Assembly: GCA_003212795.1 (NCBI GenBank)
Contig: QCOV01000002.1
Coordinates: forward strand, 62,001 to 126,000
DNA length: 64,000 bases
Source of the DNA: OCS116 cluster bacterium AG-435-F03
GTDB lineage: Bacteria > Pseudomonadota > Alphaproteobacteria > MED-G09
Direction of reading: 5' to 3'
Shown here: positions 28,462-38,434 of the stretch, in pieces
How positions within the stretch are numbered: the first letter of the stretch is position 1
How the letters are laid out: each line of letters opens with the position of its first letter
Notes under the pieces: generated by a model
Seen by the model: only the letters and a program-made list of their open reading frames with translations
Told to the model about the DNA's origin: nothing
Database searches by the model: none
Position numbers and translations under genes: made by a program

Positions 28462-31074
28462 TTAAAAATCTTTATTTATTGTAATACCCCACATACTTGG
28501 CACAACAGGGTATCCTGCATATGACCCTGGTGAACCAGGAACATTAAATCCAGTATAGATATATTCATCATCATTAATATTTCTACCCCATACCATCACA
28601 CCAAACCCTGAAGGTTCATGCTTTAATCCAAAACTTGCATTTAAAGTACCGACTTCTCTTAATGCATTTGGTACTTCAACAGGTACTGCATCTGTAGCCT
28701 GATGCTCATCTTCGTAAACATACTCACCTCGAATATAACCAGAAGTATTAGGGGTTAAATCAAATGAATATGTGGCTGAAACAGTAATAGCAATTTCTGG
28801 AACACCTGAAGGAGTTCTTCCAGTAAAGTCTTTGACTCTAGCTGGTCCACCATTAACTATTGGGCAATCATCAGATGCAGGCGGAACAAATGTTCTATCA
28901 CATGGACCATTTTTGAAATCCTCAAAACTAGCATCAATATAACTACCAGCAAAAGTAACAACTAAGTTTTCAGAGAGGAAAAATAATGAATCAATTTCAA
29001 AACCCCTATGAAGCTCTTCACCAATGTTGACTAGATTAAATCCTGTTCCGATAAATAGATTTGATTGATAACCTTCAACAGACATATTAAATAAAGAAAG
29101 ATTTACATATCCATTTGAGAAAGACTTTTTAAGTCCAATTTCAAAATTTTCGGCCTCTTCAGGGTCTGCAAAATAAATCCGTGAGTCCATTGGTAAGCCT
29201 GCATAAACAGTTGCGTTAGCACTTAAATTTGTTGAAATAGCTTTGAAGCCTGTAGAATGACTTACATACATTGATAAGCTATCATCAAATTCATGAATTA
29301 ATTTTATAGAATGTGTTACATCATCTGAGGTCCATTTTCCATCTTCATTCCCATTTGGATAATTGAAGAAAGGAGGAAAAAATTGGAAACCAGTTAATGC
29401 TGCAGTAGCTGGATTTAAAATGAAAGGGATTGCTGCAAATTCATCATCAATTACAACATTTGAGACAACTTCCTTTGTATCTTCAGAATAACTAACTCCA
29501 AGAGAAATTGATGTTTGTGAAGTAATATCATAATCAAGTTGAGCAAAAATACTAAATGCTTCATTATCCATATCAAACAGTTCATTTTGAAGACCGCCAT
29601 TAGTTTTATACCAAGTGCTTCTTGTGTTTGCCGCTATTCCAGGAATTGTTGCACCTATTGCACCATCCAATAAAGGATTACCAGTAGATCCGCCTGCAAG
29701 GACAGTTCCAATTTGAATAGGACTGAGAGGCGGAAATGAGACTGGAGCTCCTAATACAGCGCTTTGAACGGCTGAAGGTAAAGCAGATATTTGAGCCAAT
29801 GCTGATACAGCAACCTGACCAGCTATTCCATTCAGGCTTGTGCCTACAGGAGATAAAATTAAATCAACGAATGGTCCAATAAGCTCTTTATAAAAAACAG
29901 TTCTATCATGCTTTACTGTCTCATCTTGATAAAAAGCTCCTACCATCCATTGAAGTGGTCCATCATTATTTGAAGTAAGTCTAAATTCTTGTGTAAATGT
30001 CTCAAACTCATCATAGATACCATTAGTTAATAAAGGCATTGAGCTAAAATCAACATCGCCATTAACATCTTGTTCGCTCTCACGATAAGCTGTGATTGAA
30101 CTTAGATTTGCAAAACCTAGATCATAATCCACATGTAAAGAGATGCCTTGATTCTCAATAGTACCTGCAGGGTCAAAGTTAAGGTAGGTTTGATAACCAA
30201 ATGTGTTTTCAGGATTTATTATTGTTGTTTTACCGGGGGCCAATAATGCATCTGCGCCAATAGTGACTGCACCATTTAATAAAGCAGCAGTGGTACAGCA
30301 AACTTCTTCAGCTTCATCCTTATCAACTATAATTCTTACTGTTAAGTTTTCACTTAATTCACTTAGAAGTTGTGCCCTTATTGCATATCTATCTCTATCA
30401 TTAATTTCTGTTCCAAGTTCTAAATTTTTAGTGTAGCCATCTCTTTTATGAGAAGATGCTGACAATCTAAATGAAGTGTTTTCTGAAATTGGTCCAGTTA
30501 CTGTACCACCAATTTTACTTAGACTGTATTCACCTGCAGTAATTTGAAATTTTCCACCAAAATCACTTTCTGGTAAGGCAGTGGTAATATTGATCACACC
30601 TGCAATCGCATTCTTACCAAATAAGGTTGATTGAGGTCCTTTTATAACTTCAACTCTTTCGACACTTATGAGATCATTTATTGCAGACTGATTTCTAGAA
30701 ATCATCACCCCATCAATTGAAATAGCAACTGATGGCTCAACACCAGGATTATTCGCACCATTACCAAATCCACGAATTTGAAATGTATTTTGTGCAGCAA
30801 ATTGTGTCTGATTTATTTGTAAAGAAGGAACAGAGCTTTGTAGATCAAGAATATCACTAATAGCCAATCTTTCAATATCTTCCATTTGAATAACAGAAAC
30901 TGATACGGGTGTTTCTTGAAGGGTAGTATTTTTCTTAGTTGATGTAACTACAATTTCTTCAATATCTAATAAAGGTGTGTTTTGAGCATCAATATTTGTA
31001 GATGCTAATAAAATTATAAGTAATGTAGGTAGAATTATTTTTGTTAATAATAAATTAATTTTCCTAAAAAGCAT
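28462..31074 (-). CDS. TonB-dependent receptor
   Basis: EEIVVTSTKKNTTLQETPVSVSVIQMEDIERL, QIRGFGNGANNPGVEPSVAISIDGV, RVEVIKGPQSTLFGKNAIAGVINITT; beta-barrel C-terminus ending in F (INKDF). Confidence 0.95.
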   Translation of the reverse strand: MLFRKINLLLTKIILPTLLIILLASTNIDAQNTPLLDIEEIVVTSTKKNTTLQETPVSVSVIQMEDIERLAISDILDLQSSVPSLQINQTQFAAQNTFQIRGFGNGANNPGVEPSVAISIDGVMISRNQSAINDLISVERVEVIKGPQSTLFGKNAIAGVINITTALPESDFGGKFQITAGEYSLSKIGGTVTGPISENTSFRLSASSHKRDGYTKNLELGTEINDRDRYAIRAQLLSELSENLTVRIIVDKDEAEEVCCTTAALLNGAVTIGADALLAPGKTTIINPENTFGYQTYLNFDPAGTIENQGISLHVDYDLGFANLSSITAYRESEQDVNGDVDFSSMPLLTNGIYDEFETFTQEFRLTSNNDGPLQWMVGAFYQDETVKHDRTVFYKELIGPFVDLILSPVGTSLNGIAGQVAVSALAQISALPSAVQSAVLGAPVSFPPLSPIQIGTVLAGGSTGNPLLDGAIGATIPGIAANTRSTWYKTNGGLQNELFDMDNEAFSIFAQLDYDITSQTSISLGVSYSEDTKEVVSNVVIDDEFAAIPFILNPATAALTGFQFFPPFFNYPNGNEDGKWTSDDVTHSIKLIHEFDDSLSMYVSHSTGFKAISTNLSANATVYAGLPMDSRIYFADPEEAENFEIGLKKSFSNGYVNLSLFNMSVEGYQSNLFIGTGFNLVNIGEELHRGFEIDSLFFLSENLVVTFAGSYIDASFEDFKNGPCDRTFVPPASDDCPIVNGGPARVKDFTGRTPSGVPEIAITVSATYSFDLTPNTSGYIRGEYVYEDEHQATDAVPVEVPNALREVGTLNASFGLKHEPSGFGVMVWGRNINDDEYIYTGFNVPGSPGSYAGYPVVPSMWGITINKDF

Positions 31075-31333
31075 TAAGCTTCCTCCTCAATGAATAAAAG
31101 ATTTTTTATGATTTTTTATTATTATTAGTTAAGAAATCTAAATTTTTACTAATAAAACCCTTATATATTCATAACTATTATTTACAAGAATTAATATGTA
31201 AAGAACTATTTATATTATAAATAATAATAATTTATTAATTGAATAATAGACCCCATATTTTTATAATCAGCGTAATTTTTACAAATCTAATAATAATAAA
31301 AAAAATCGTAAATTTTGGGGAGGACAAAAAAGA

Positions 31334-34240
31334 ATGTATAAATATACTATAAGGATAGCTGTGCTAGCTATTTTGACACCATTACTTTTCACTGGAATTG
31401 TCAAATCACAAGCCTTAACAAATCAAATTGAAGAAATAATTGTGACCGCTCAAAAAACTGAGCAAAATCTTCAAGATGTTCCTATTGCTGTTTCAGCTTT
31501 TGATAGCGATGCAATTGCTTTGAAACAACTTGATAACTTTATGGATGTTCAGTTAGCAATGCCAAATGTTCATTTTGCAAGATCAAACTTCACAGGTGCG
31601 AATTTTGCTATTAGAGGCGTTCAAAATCTTCAAACTGGAGCATCAGGTTCAGCTAAAGTTGCACTTCATGTTGATCAAATTCCTTTTGGTGGTTTAAGAA
31701 TTGTTGAAGGAGAATTTTTTGACATAGAAAGAATTGAAGTTCTTCGTGGTCCACAAGGTACATTATATGGCTCTACAGCTACAGGTGGTGTTGTTAATAT
31801 TAACTTTAAACAACCGGTCATGGGTGAGATTGAAGGATCAGGTGAAATTTCACTTGGTAACTATAATCATGAAGTGATGAAAGTAGCACTTAATATCCCT
31901 ATGGGAGATAATGTTGCATTAAGAGTTTCTGGAATGTCTCAAGCAAGAGATGGTTTCACAACTAATAGTGTTACTGGTAATGATATTGATGGAAGAAATA
32001 TGGATCAATTCCGTGCCATTTTAAAAGCTAACCTCTCCGAAGATACAAATATAACACTTACTGCATTTAGACTTGCTGAAAATAGTACAAGAGCACGTGC
32101 AGGAAGAACAATGTGTCATGCAACTGAAACACCTAACTGGGGTTGTCATCCAAATAAGATTGGATATGACGGATCTCCTCTTGGCGCTTCTGGATTAAAT
32201 GGTATTACACTTGCATTATCAGGTTTATTAGGTTTTTCACCACTTGATTACACAAAATCAAGTAACGTAGTTGGTGAAAGAACTGTTAACATGTGGCGTG
32301 ATCCTACTTATATTACTAAGGAAGAAGGTTTTTCATTAAAATTAGAAACAAAAATTAATGATGATTATCTAGTTGCTGTTAGAGCTGCTAAATATACAAA
32401 CTTTGTTATGTCTCAACAGGATTACTCAAATTCAGGAACAGATACAAAGTTAAGTCCATTTAACCCGGCTTTCCCTGGTGGAGTTACGCCATTGTCTGAT
32501 TTTACTCCTGATGCTGGCGGGATATTCAACGGCGGTTATTATGGAGATGTAGATTTCCCTGCAGCATATGACACTTCCTATTTAGATTCAGATGGTTACT
32601 ATGCTGAGATCCAAATTGTATCGGATCTAGATGGACCATTTAATTTCCAAGCAGGCGCTAATTATGGAGAAGGAGAAGCTCACACTATTTATGATGTGTA
32701 TTTTAATGGTGGTGATGTAGCAAGTTTATTCCCAGCTCTTCAAGGTCTTAGATTGTGGCCTGGACATTTCAGAAATGAGAGTAAACCAGCAAAAACAGAG
32801 ACTATCGGACTTTATGTTGATGGAACTTATGAGGTAAGTGAAGATGTCAGCATATCAGTTGGCGTAAGACATAATGATGTTACAAAAACTGTTCTTGATA
32901 GATCTTTATTATTAAATTCAATTATTCTTGCTGGTGGTACGGCTCCTGGAGTACCAGTGTTTGCAACAGTCCAAACAAGTGATCCAAATTTATTTGGTAT
33001 TCTTACTGGTCAAACTGGTCCGGCTCAAAACACATTGGCTGATTTTCCTGCCTTAGGAGAACAAAGAGCAACATACGGCTTACCTACTGAAATAACTGAA
33101 GAAGAAGTAACTGGACGAGTTGTAGTAAACTGGACACCTGATCTTGAATTTACTGATAGCACTTTAGTTTATGGTTCTTATTCTAAAGGTTATGGTCCTG
33201 GGATGTTTAACCCGATTGTTAATCCAGCTCAATATCCTGGCGTTCCTACAGAGTCAGATGGAGAAATGATAGATGCATTTGAAATTGGAACAAAGAATAT
33301 ATTACTTGATGGTACTTTGTTAGCCAACCTATCTGCTTTCCATTACGAATACGATGGAATGCAAACAACAAAAATTACTAATCGTACAGCTGTTAATGTG
33401 AATTTAGATGCTGAGATGACTGGTTTTGAAGTTGAATTACAATGGAAAGTTGCAGCGGTTCCTGGATTGACTGTCGAATTTAATGGGTCAGTACTTGATA
33501 CTAAATATGCTAGCGGAACAACGGATATTAATCCTACCAATAAAGGAAATAATGATCCTAGCTTATGGCAGCTTAGATGTATCGATAGTTGGGGAACTAT
33601 GGCTTTCCCAAAAATGGGATTACTTGCTGGTATAGGTGGAGGCATTTTAAATCTTGATCCTACTGCAGGTGCATTAGATATGATTGCAGCGCCAAAAACA
33701 TTATCTGTTGATGGCTTTACATCAGCTGATCCTAGCGGGACTGTTAATCCATTAATTCAAATTGGAGGCATGGGAGCATTACCTACTATCGGTCATTGTG
33801 CCAATATTGATGGTAAGCTTACTGCTGCAGGACTAATGGCTGAAGATGGAACACTTGGTATATCTAAACCAATCGATATTAGTGGTAATCCATTGCCTTA
33901 CTCACCTGAGGTTTCATATTCTGTTGCACTTCAATATGATACACTTATCAACCCAGGTGTAGTTGCTACTGCAAGAATCGATTATTACTGGCAAGATAAT
34001 ATGTGGTCTCGTCCTTACAAAGGACCTAGAGATGGTATTGATGAGTATGATAATATTAATGCAAGTATAACTTTTGCATCAGTTGAAAATGGCTGGTATG
34101 TAAGAATTTGGGGTCAAAACCTTGCTGATGACTCTAATGTAATTGCACATTATCATACTGAAAATACATCAGGTATGTTTAGAAATGAATTCCTTATGGA
34201 TCCACAAACTGCTGGTATCACGCTTGGCCTTCAATTCTAA
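31334..34240 (+). CDS. TonB-dependent receptor (tandem paralogue 1)
   Basis: EEIIVTAQKTEQNLQDVPIAVSAFD, FAIRGVQNLQTG, RIEVLRGPQGTLYGSTATGGVVNINF; terminal GITLGLQF. Confidence 0.95.
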   Translation: MYKYTIRIAVLAILTPLLFTGIVKSQALTNQIEEIIVTAQKTEQNLQDVPIAVSAFDSDAIALKQLDNFMDVQLAMPNVHFARSNFTGANFAIRGVQNLQTGASGSAKVALHVDQIPFGGLRIVEGEFFDIERIEVLRGPQGTLYGSTATGGVVNINFKQPVMGEIEGSGEISLGNYNHEVMKVALNIPMGDNVALRVSGMSQARDGFTTNSVTGNDIDGRNMDQFRAILKANLSEDTNITLTAFRLAENSTRARAGRTMCHATETPNWGCHPNKIGYDGSPLGASGLNGITLALSGLLGFSPLDYTKSSNVVGERTVNMWRDPTYITKEEGFSLKLETKINDDYLVAVRAAKYTNFVMSQQDYSNSGTDTKLSPFNPAFPGGVTPLSDFTPDAGGIFNGGYYGDVDFPAAYDTSYLDSDGYYAEIQIVSDLDGPFNFQAGANYGEGEAHTIYDVYFNGGDVASLFPALQGLRLWPGHFRNESKPAKTETIGLYVDGTYEVSEDVSISVGVRHNDVTKTVLDRSLLLNSIILAGGTAPGVPVFATVQTSDPNLFGILTGQTGPAQNTLADFPALGEQRATYGLPTEITEEEVTGRVVVNWTPDLEFTDSTLVYGSYSKGYGPGMFNPIVNPAQYPGVPTESDGEMIDAFEIGTKNILLDGTLLANLSAFHYEYDGMQTTKITNRTAVNVNLDAEMTGFEVELQWKVAAVPGLTVEFNGSVLDTKYASGTTDINPTNKGNNDPSLWQLRCIDSWGTMAFPKMGLLAGIGGGILNLDPTAGALDMIAAPKTLSVDGFTSADPSGTVNPLIQIGGMGALPTIGHCANIDGKLTAAGLMAEDGTLGISKPIDISGNPLPYSPEVSYSVALQYDTLINPGVVATARIDYYWQDNMWSRPYKGPRDGIDEYDNINASITFASVENGWYVRIWGQNLADDSNVIAHYHTENTSGMFRNEFLMDPQTAGITLGLQF

Positions 34241-34261
34241 ATAATAATAAAAATATGAAAG

Positions 34262-34290
34262 AAAACGGCGGTTCTTAACTGCCGTTTTTT
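34262..34290 (+). terminator. Rho-independent terminator of TonB receptor paralogue 1
   Basis: AAAACGGCGGTT-CTT-AACTGCCGTTTTTTTTT stem-loop plus T-tract, 22 nt after the stop codon; nearly the same stem as 28416..28440. Confidence 0.88.
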
Positions 34291-34419
34291 TTTATTTAAA
34301 TATCTATTGTATTAAATTCTCTTCCATGTATTCTATATTCATATAATAAATTATATATATTGATAGTATAAATATATTATAGCCTAAATAATAAAAAAAA
34401 TAATTGCGGTAAAGCGTAA

Positions 34420-37365
34420 ATGTGGGGGAATTTAATGTTTAAAAAGATTTTAAAATTAGCCTTTTTGGCTATTATTATACCTGTATTTATTACAGGTATT
34501 ACAAATGCACAAGTTATTGAAAGAGAAGGAATTGAAGAAATTATTGTTACTGCTCAAAAAACAGAACAAAATATTCAAGATGTTCCTATTGCAGTTACAG
34601 CATTTGATACTGGAAGCCTAGAACTTCAGCAAATCGAGACATTTGGTGATATTCAATTCAATGCACCAAATATTACATTTACAAAAGGTAACTTCACTGG
34701 ATCAAATTTTGTTATCCGTGGTGTTAACTCTTATACTGTTGCAGCTTCAGGTGATAGTGGTGTTGCATTCCATATAAACAATGTACCTGTTCCAACAAGA
34801 ATTTTTGAAACTGAATATTATGATCTTGAGAGAGTTGAGATACTTAGAGGTCCGCAAGGTACCTTATATGGAGCTAGCTCTACTGGTGGATCTGTAAATA
34901 TGCTTTTTGCCAGTCCTTCTGATGAGTTTGAAAGTTCTGTTGAATTAGAAGTTGGTGATTATGATCACAGAAAAATCAAAGCAATGATAAATGCGCCTAT
35001 ATCCGATGGATTATCTATGCGAATTGCCGGTTTGATGCTTGAAAGAAATGGTTTCTCTGAAAATTTATTCCCTGGTAGGGAAGGTGAAGATCTTGATGGA
35101 CGAGATATAACATCATGGAGATTTACTTTAAGAGGTGAACTTAGCGAAAACACTACTGCAAGTCTAACTTATTGGAATTTTGAAGAAGATGATAATCGCT
35201 CTAGAATTGGTAGACAAATGTGTAAATCAACTGAGGTACCTTCATATGGGTGTCACCCAAGTGAGTTTGGAAGAGGAGGTCCTGCAGGATCTTCAACCTT
35301 TGGTGGTGATGTATCTGCAATAGCAGGCTTAATGACTTGGTCTCCACTTGATTATATGAATAAAATTCCAAGAAATCAGGCAGCACGTTCAACATATCAA
35401 AATATGGATCCTGTTTATAAAGCATCTGAAGATGGGTATTTACTGAATGTAGAAACTGAAGCGATAGAGAATTTTACAATCAAAGCTAATGTTCTTTATC
35501 ATAAAACTAGTGTTTTCTCTCAACAGGATTACAACAATAATGATGGTACAGCTAAATTTGCTACTTATAATCCAAACAATACAAATCCCTTAGTTGCATC
35601 AGGAAATCCAGCATTTCCTCAGGGATTAGTTCCAGTGTCTCAATATACAGATTCAGCTTGCGGTATATTTTGTGGAGCAGTTCAAGGCTACTATGATTAC
35701 GCATTTGCTTATGATACATCCTCAGGGGCAGCAGAAAGTAAATACGCTGATCTTGTTGTTCAATCAAACTTCGATGGGCCAATAAATTTTGTTGCGGGTA
35801 TTAATGTTTCTGAATATGAGTCTAGTGGTGTTTATGATGTTTACTTCTCTGGTGCTGATGCAGCTGCTATTGCACCTATATTAGCTGGATTAAAGCTTTA
35901 TCCTTCTCATTATAGAAATGAAACAAGCCCATATGAATTGGAAAGAAAGGGCTTGTTTACTGAAATTTATTATCAAGCTAATGAGGACTTAAAAGTTACA
36001 ATTGGTGCAAGGTGGAATGAATCTGAAAAATCTGTAGCTGATAGACAATTACTATTTAATTCAGCTATTCTTGCTGGTGGTACAGGTGTTGGTGATCCTG
36101 TTACTTTAGCAGTTCAAACAGCTGATCCTAATTTAATACCTGTTATAATTGGTGCTGCTTCTTCAGGTCTTTATGAACCAATTCCTGGAAAAGGTGAACA
36201 AAGAAGATTGCAAGGTATTCCTACCTCATTTACCGAGGAAGAAGTTTCAGGAAAAGTTGGTATTGATTGGACTCCTGATCTAGCTGGCACAGACTCAACG
36301 TTAGTTTATGCAACTTACTCAAGAGGTTACAGACCAGGCGCCTTTAACCCACCTGTTGATCCAACATTATTTTCAGGGGTTGCGCAGACAACTGATCCTG
36401 AGTTTCTTGATGCATATGAAATTGGAATGAAAAATGTTCTTTTTGATAATACTTTAATAGCTAACTTAACTGCTTTTTATTACGATTATCAGGGGCTTCA
36501 AGTTTCAAAAATTATAGCTCGTACATCAGTTAATGAGAATATCGATGCAGAAATGCAAGGCTTAGAAGTCGAGCTATTCTGGAGCCCGTCAAGCGTACCT
36601 GGTTTAAGATTAGACGCACAAATATCGCTACTTGAAACTGAAGTTGCAAATGGAACCTTTTCACTTAACCCTTTAGATAAAGTAAAAAGAAACCTTGGCG
36701 ATACATCAGGATGGTTAGTTAAAGATTATACTAATGGTGCTACATGCGGATTTAAAAGAAACTCTGTTCTGGCAGGTGTGGCTGGTGGAGTTCTTAATCT
36801 TAATCCTGCTGCAGGTGCACTTGACATGATTGCTGCACCAAAAACACTATCAGTTGATAATATTAATTCTTCTGACCCAACAGGTTTGGTTAATCCGCTT
36901 GTTCAAATAGGAGGAGGAGCATTACCAACTTTAGGTAATTGTGCAGCTATGAATGCAAAACTAACTGCTGCAGGTCTTGGAGGTTTCTATGAGCCTGAAT
37001 ATGATATTAGTGGGAATGAGTTAGTACAAGCACCAGCAGTTACAATTCATGTTGGCGCAGAATATACAACTCAACTTTCAAATATCTCAATAACATCACG
37101 TATAGATTATTACTGGCAAGATGATTTTTATTCTCGCCTTTATAATGTTCCAAGAGATGTTGTGGAAGCATGGGATGTACTAAACGCTCAAATTATTTTT
37201 CAATCAACTAATGCACCTTGGTATGTGAGATTGTGGGGACAAAATTTAATGGATGATGACAATATTACAGGCCATTATTTTACAGCCGAAGCATCTGGTG
37301 GATTTAGAAACGATTTTATGATTGATCCAAGAATGATTGGAATAACATTCGGAGCAAAATTCTAA
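34420..37365 (+). CDS. TonB-dependent receptor (tandem paralogue 2)
   Basis: EEIIVTAQKTEQNIQDVPIAVTAFD, FVIRGVNSYTVAASG, RVEILRGPQGTLYGASSTGGSVNMLF; extensive similarity to the preceding gene. In-frame ATG at 34435 (MFKKILKLAFLA) is an alternative start. Confidence 0.95.
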   Translation: MWGNLMFKKILKLAFLAIIIPVFITGITNAQVIEREGIEEIIVTAQKTEQNIQDVPIAVTAFDTGSLELQQIETFGDIQFNAPNITFTKGNFTGSNFVIRGVNSYTVAASGDSGVAFHINNVPVPTRIFETEYYDLERVEILRGPQGTLYGASSTGGSVNMLFASPSDEFESSVELEVGDYDHRKIKAMINAPISDGLSMRIAGLMLERNGFSENLFPGREGEDLDGRDITSWRFTLRGELSENTTASLTYWNFEEDDNRSRIGRQMCKSTEVPSYGCHPSEFGRGGPAGSSTFGGDVSAIAGLMTWSPLDYMNKIPRNQAARSTYQNMDPVYKASEDGYLLNVETEAIENFTIKANVLYHKTSVFSQQDYNNNDGTAKFATYNPNNTNPLVASGNPAFPQGLVPVSQYTDSACGIFCGAVQGYYDYAFAYDTSSGAAESKYADLVVQSNFDGPINFVAGINVSEYESSGVYDVYFSGADAAAIAPILAGLKLYPSHYRNETSPYELERKGLFTEIYYQANEDLKVTIGARWNESEKSVADRQLLFNSAILAGGTGVGDPVTLAVQTADPNLIPVIIGAASSGLYEPIPGKGEQRRLQGIPTSFTEEEVSGKVGIDWTPDLAGTDSTLVYATYSRGYRPGAFNPPVDPTLFSGVAQTTDPEFLDAYEIGMKNVLFDNTLIANLTAFYYDYQGLQVSKIIARTSVNENIDAEMQGLEVELFWSPSSVPGLRLDAQISLLETEVANGTFSLNPLDKVKRNLGDTSGWLVKDYTNGATCGFKRNSVLAGVAGGVLNLNPAAGALDMIAAPKTLSVDNINSSDPTGLVNPLVQIGGGALPTLGNCAAMNAKLTAAGLGGFYEPEYDISGNELVQAPAVTIHVGAEYTTQLSNISITSRIDYYWQDDFYSRLYNVPRDVVEAWDVLNAQIIFQSTNAPWYVRLWGQNLMDDDNITGHYFTAEASGGFRNDFMIDPRMIGITFGAKF

Positions 37366-37385
37366 TATATTAATAATGATTAAAG

Positions 37386-37413
37386 AAAAGGCGTGATTAT
37401 TCACGCCTTTTTT
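37386..37413 (+). terminator. Rho-independent terminator of TonB receptor paralogue 2 (possibly bidirectional)
   Basis: AAAAGGCGTGA-TTAT-TCACGCCTTTT with T-tract, between convergent stop codons. Confidence 0.85.
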
Positions 37414-38359
37414 ATTTCTTTTGTGTAATTGATAGGAAAACAGTTTCTAAAGAAGCACCTGTAACATCAAAGTCAAAAGGCATCACCCCAGCTTCCTCAA
37501 TTTTAGATAATACTTCTCTTGAATTAATAATTTTTGGATTAAAATTAACTGTTAATTCATTTTTATCATTAATATTAGCGCCAAGTTCTAACAAAATAGG
37601 ATGATTAAGATCTGGTGTTTCTTTCACTTTTACAGAAATAGTTTTAGATTCTGCATCTTCTAACAAATCTTGTTTTGAAGCAGATTTGACTATTTTGCCT
37701 TTATCTAAAATAGCAACTTTATCGCATAATTCCTCTGCTTCTTCGAGATAATGAGTTGTTAAAATGATTGTTGTTCCATTTTCATTAAGCTTACGAACAT
37801 ACTCCCATAGCTGAACTCGTAATTCAATATCAACACCCGCAGTAGGTTCATCAAGTATCAATATTGGTGGTCTATGAACCATTGCTTTGGCAACTAATAA
37901 TCTTCTTCGCATTCCTCCTGATAAAGTCCTAGAATATGCTTCAGCTTTATCCTCTAAATCAAGCATGCGAAGAATATAGTCAATATTTCTATCCTTTGGT
38001 CTAACGCCATATAATCCGGCTTGTTGTTCAAGAGATTCTTTTGGAGTAAAAAATGGATCAATTGTTAGTTCTTGAGGAACAACTCCTAAAGAAGACCTAG
38101 AGGCCTTTGGATGTTGATCAATATTATTACCCCAAACAACAGCCTCACCTGAAGTCTTGATTGTTAATCCTGCCAAGATATTAATGAAAGTTGATTTTCC
38201 AGCCCCATTTGGACCAAGCAAACCAAATATTGATCCTCTTGGTATAGATAAAGACACATTATCAAGAGCATAAAAAAAACCCTTCCCATCTGGATTCTTA
38301 AACTTTTTAGAGAGATTGTTTATGCTTATCGCATCATCTGGTAAATTATTTATCGACAT
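37412..38359 (-). CDS. ABC transporter ATP-binding protein (ABC-2/YadG type)
   Basis: Walker A GLLGPNGAGKSTFINIL, signature LSGGMRRRLLVAKAM, Walker B ILILDEPTAGVD. Confidence 0.92.
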   Translation of the reverse strand: MSINNLPDDAISINNLSKKFKNPDGKGFFYALDNVSLSIPRGSIFGLLGPNGAGKSTFINILAGLTIKTSGEAVVWGNNIDQHPKASRSSLGVVPQELTIDPFFTPKESLEQQAGLYGVRPKDRNIDYILRMLDLEDKAEAYSRTLSGGMRRRLLVAKAMVHRPPILILDEPTAGVDIELRVQLWEYVRKLNENGTTIILTTHYLEEAEELCDKVAILDKGKIVKSASKQDLLEDAESKTISVKVKETPDLNHPILLELGANINDKNELTVNFNPKIINSREVLSKIEEAGVMPFDFDVTGASLETVFLSITQKK

Positions 38360-38434
38360 ATTAAAATTAAATATAAATTATATTCTCTTTTACCACATTA
38401 AAGTTAATGTCATAATAGTAATTAAAGAATACCA

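Noticed and set aside
35201-35782. Minus-strand ORFs inside TonB receptor paralogue 2
   Set aside because: Antisense to a full-length receptor; no recognisable domains or SD.
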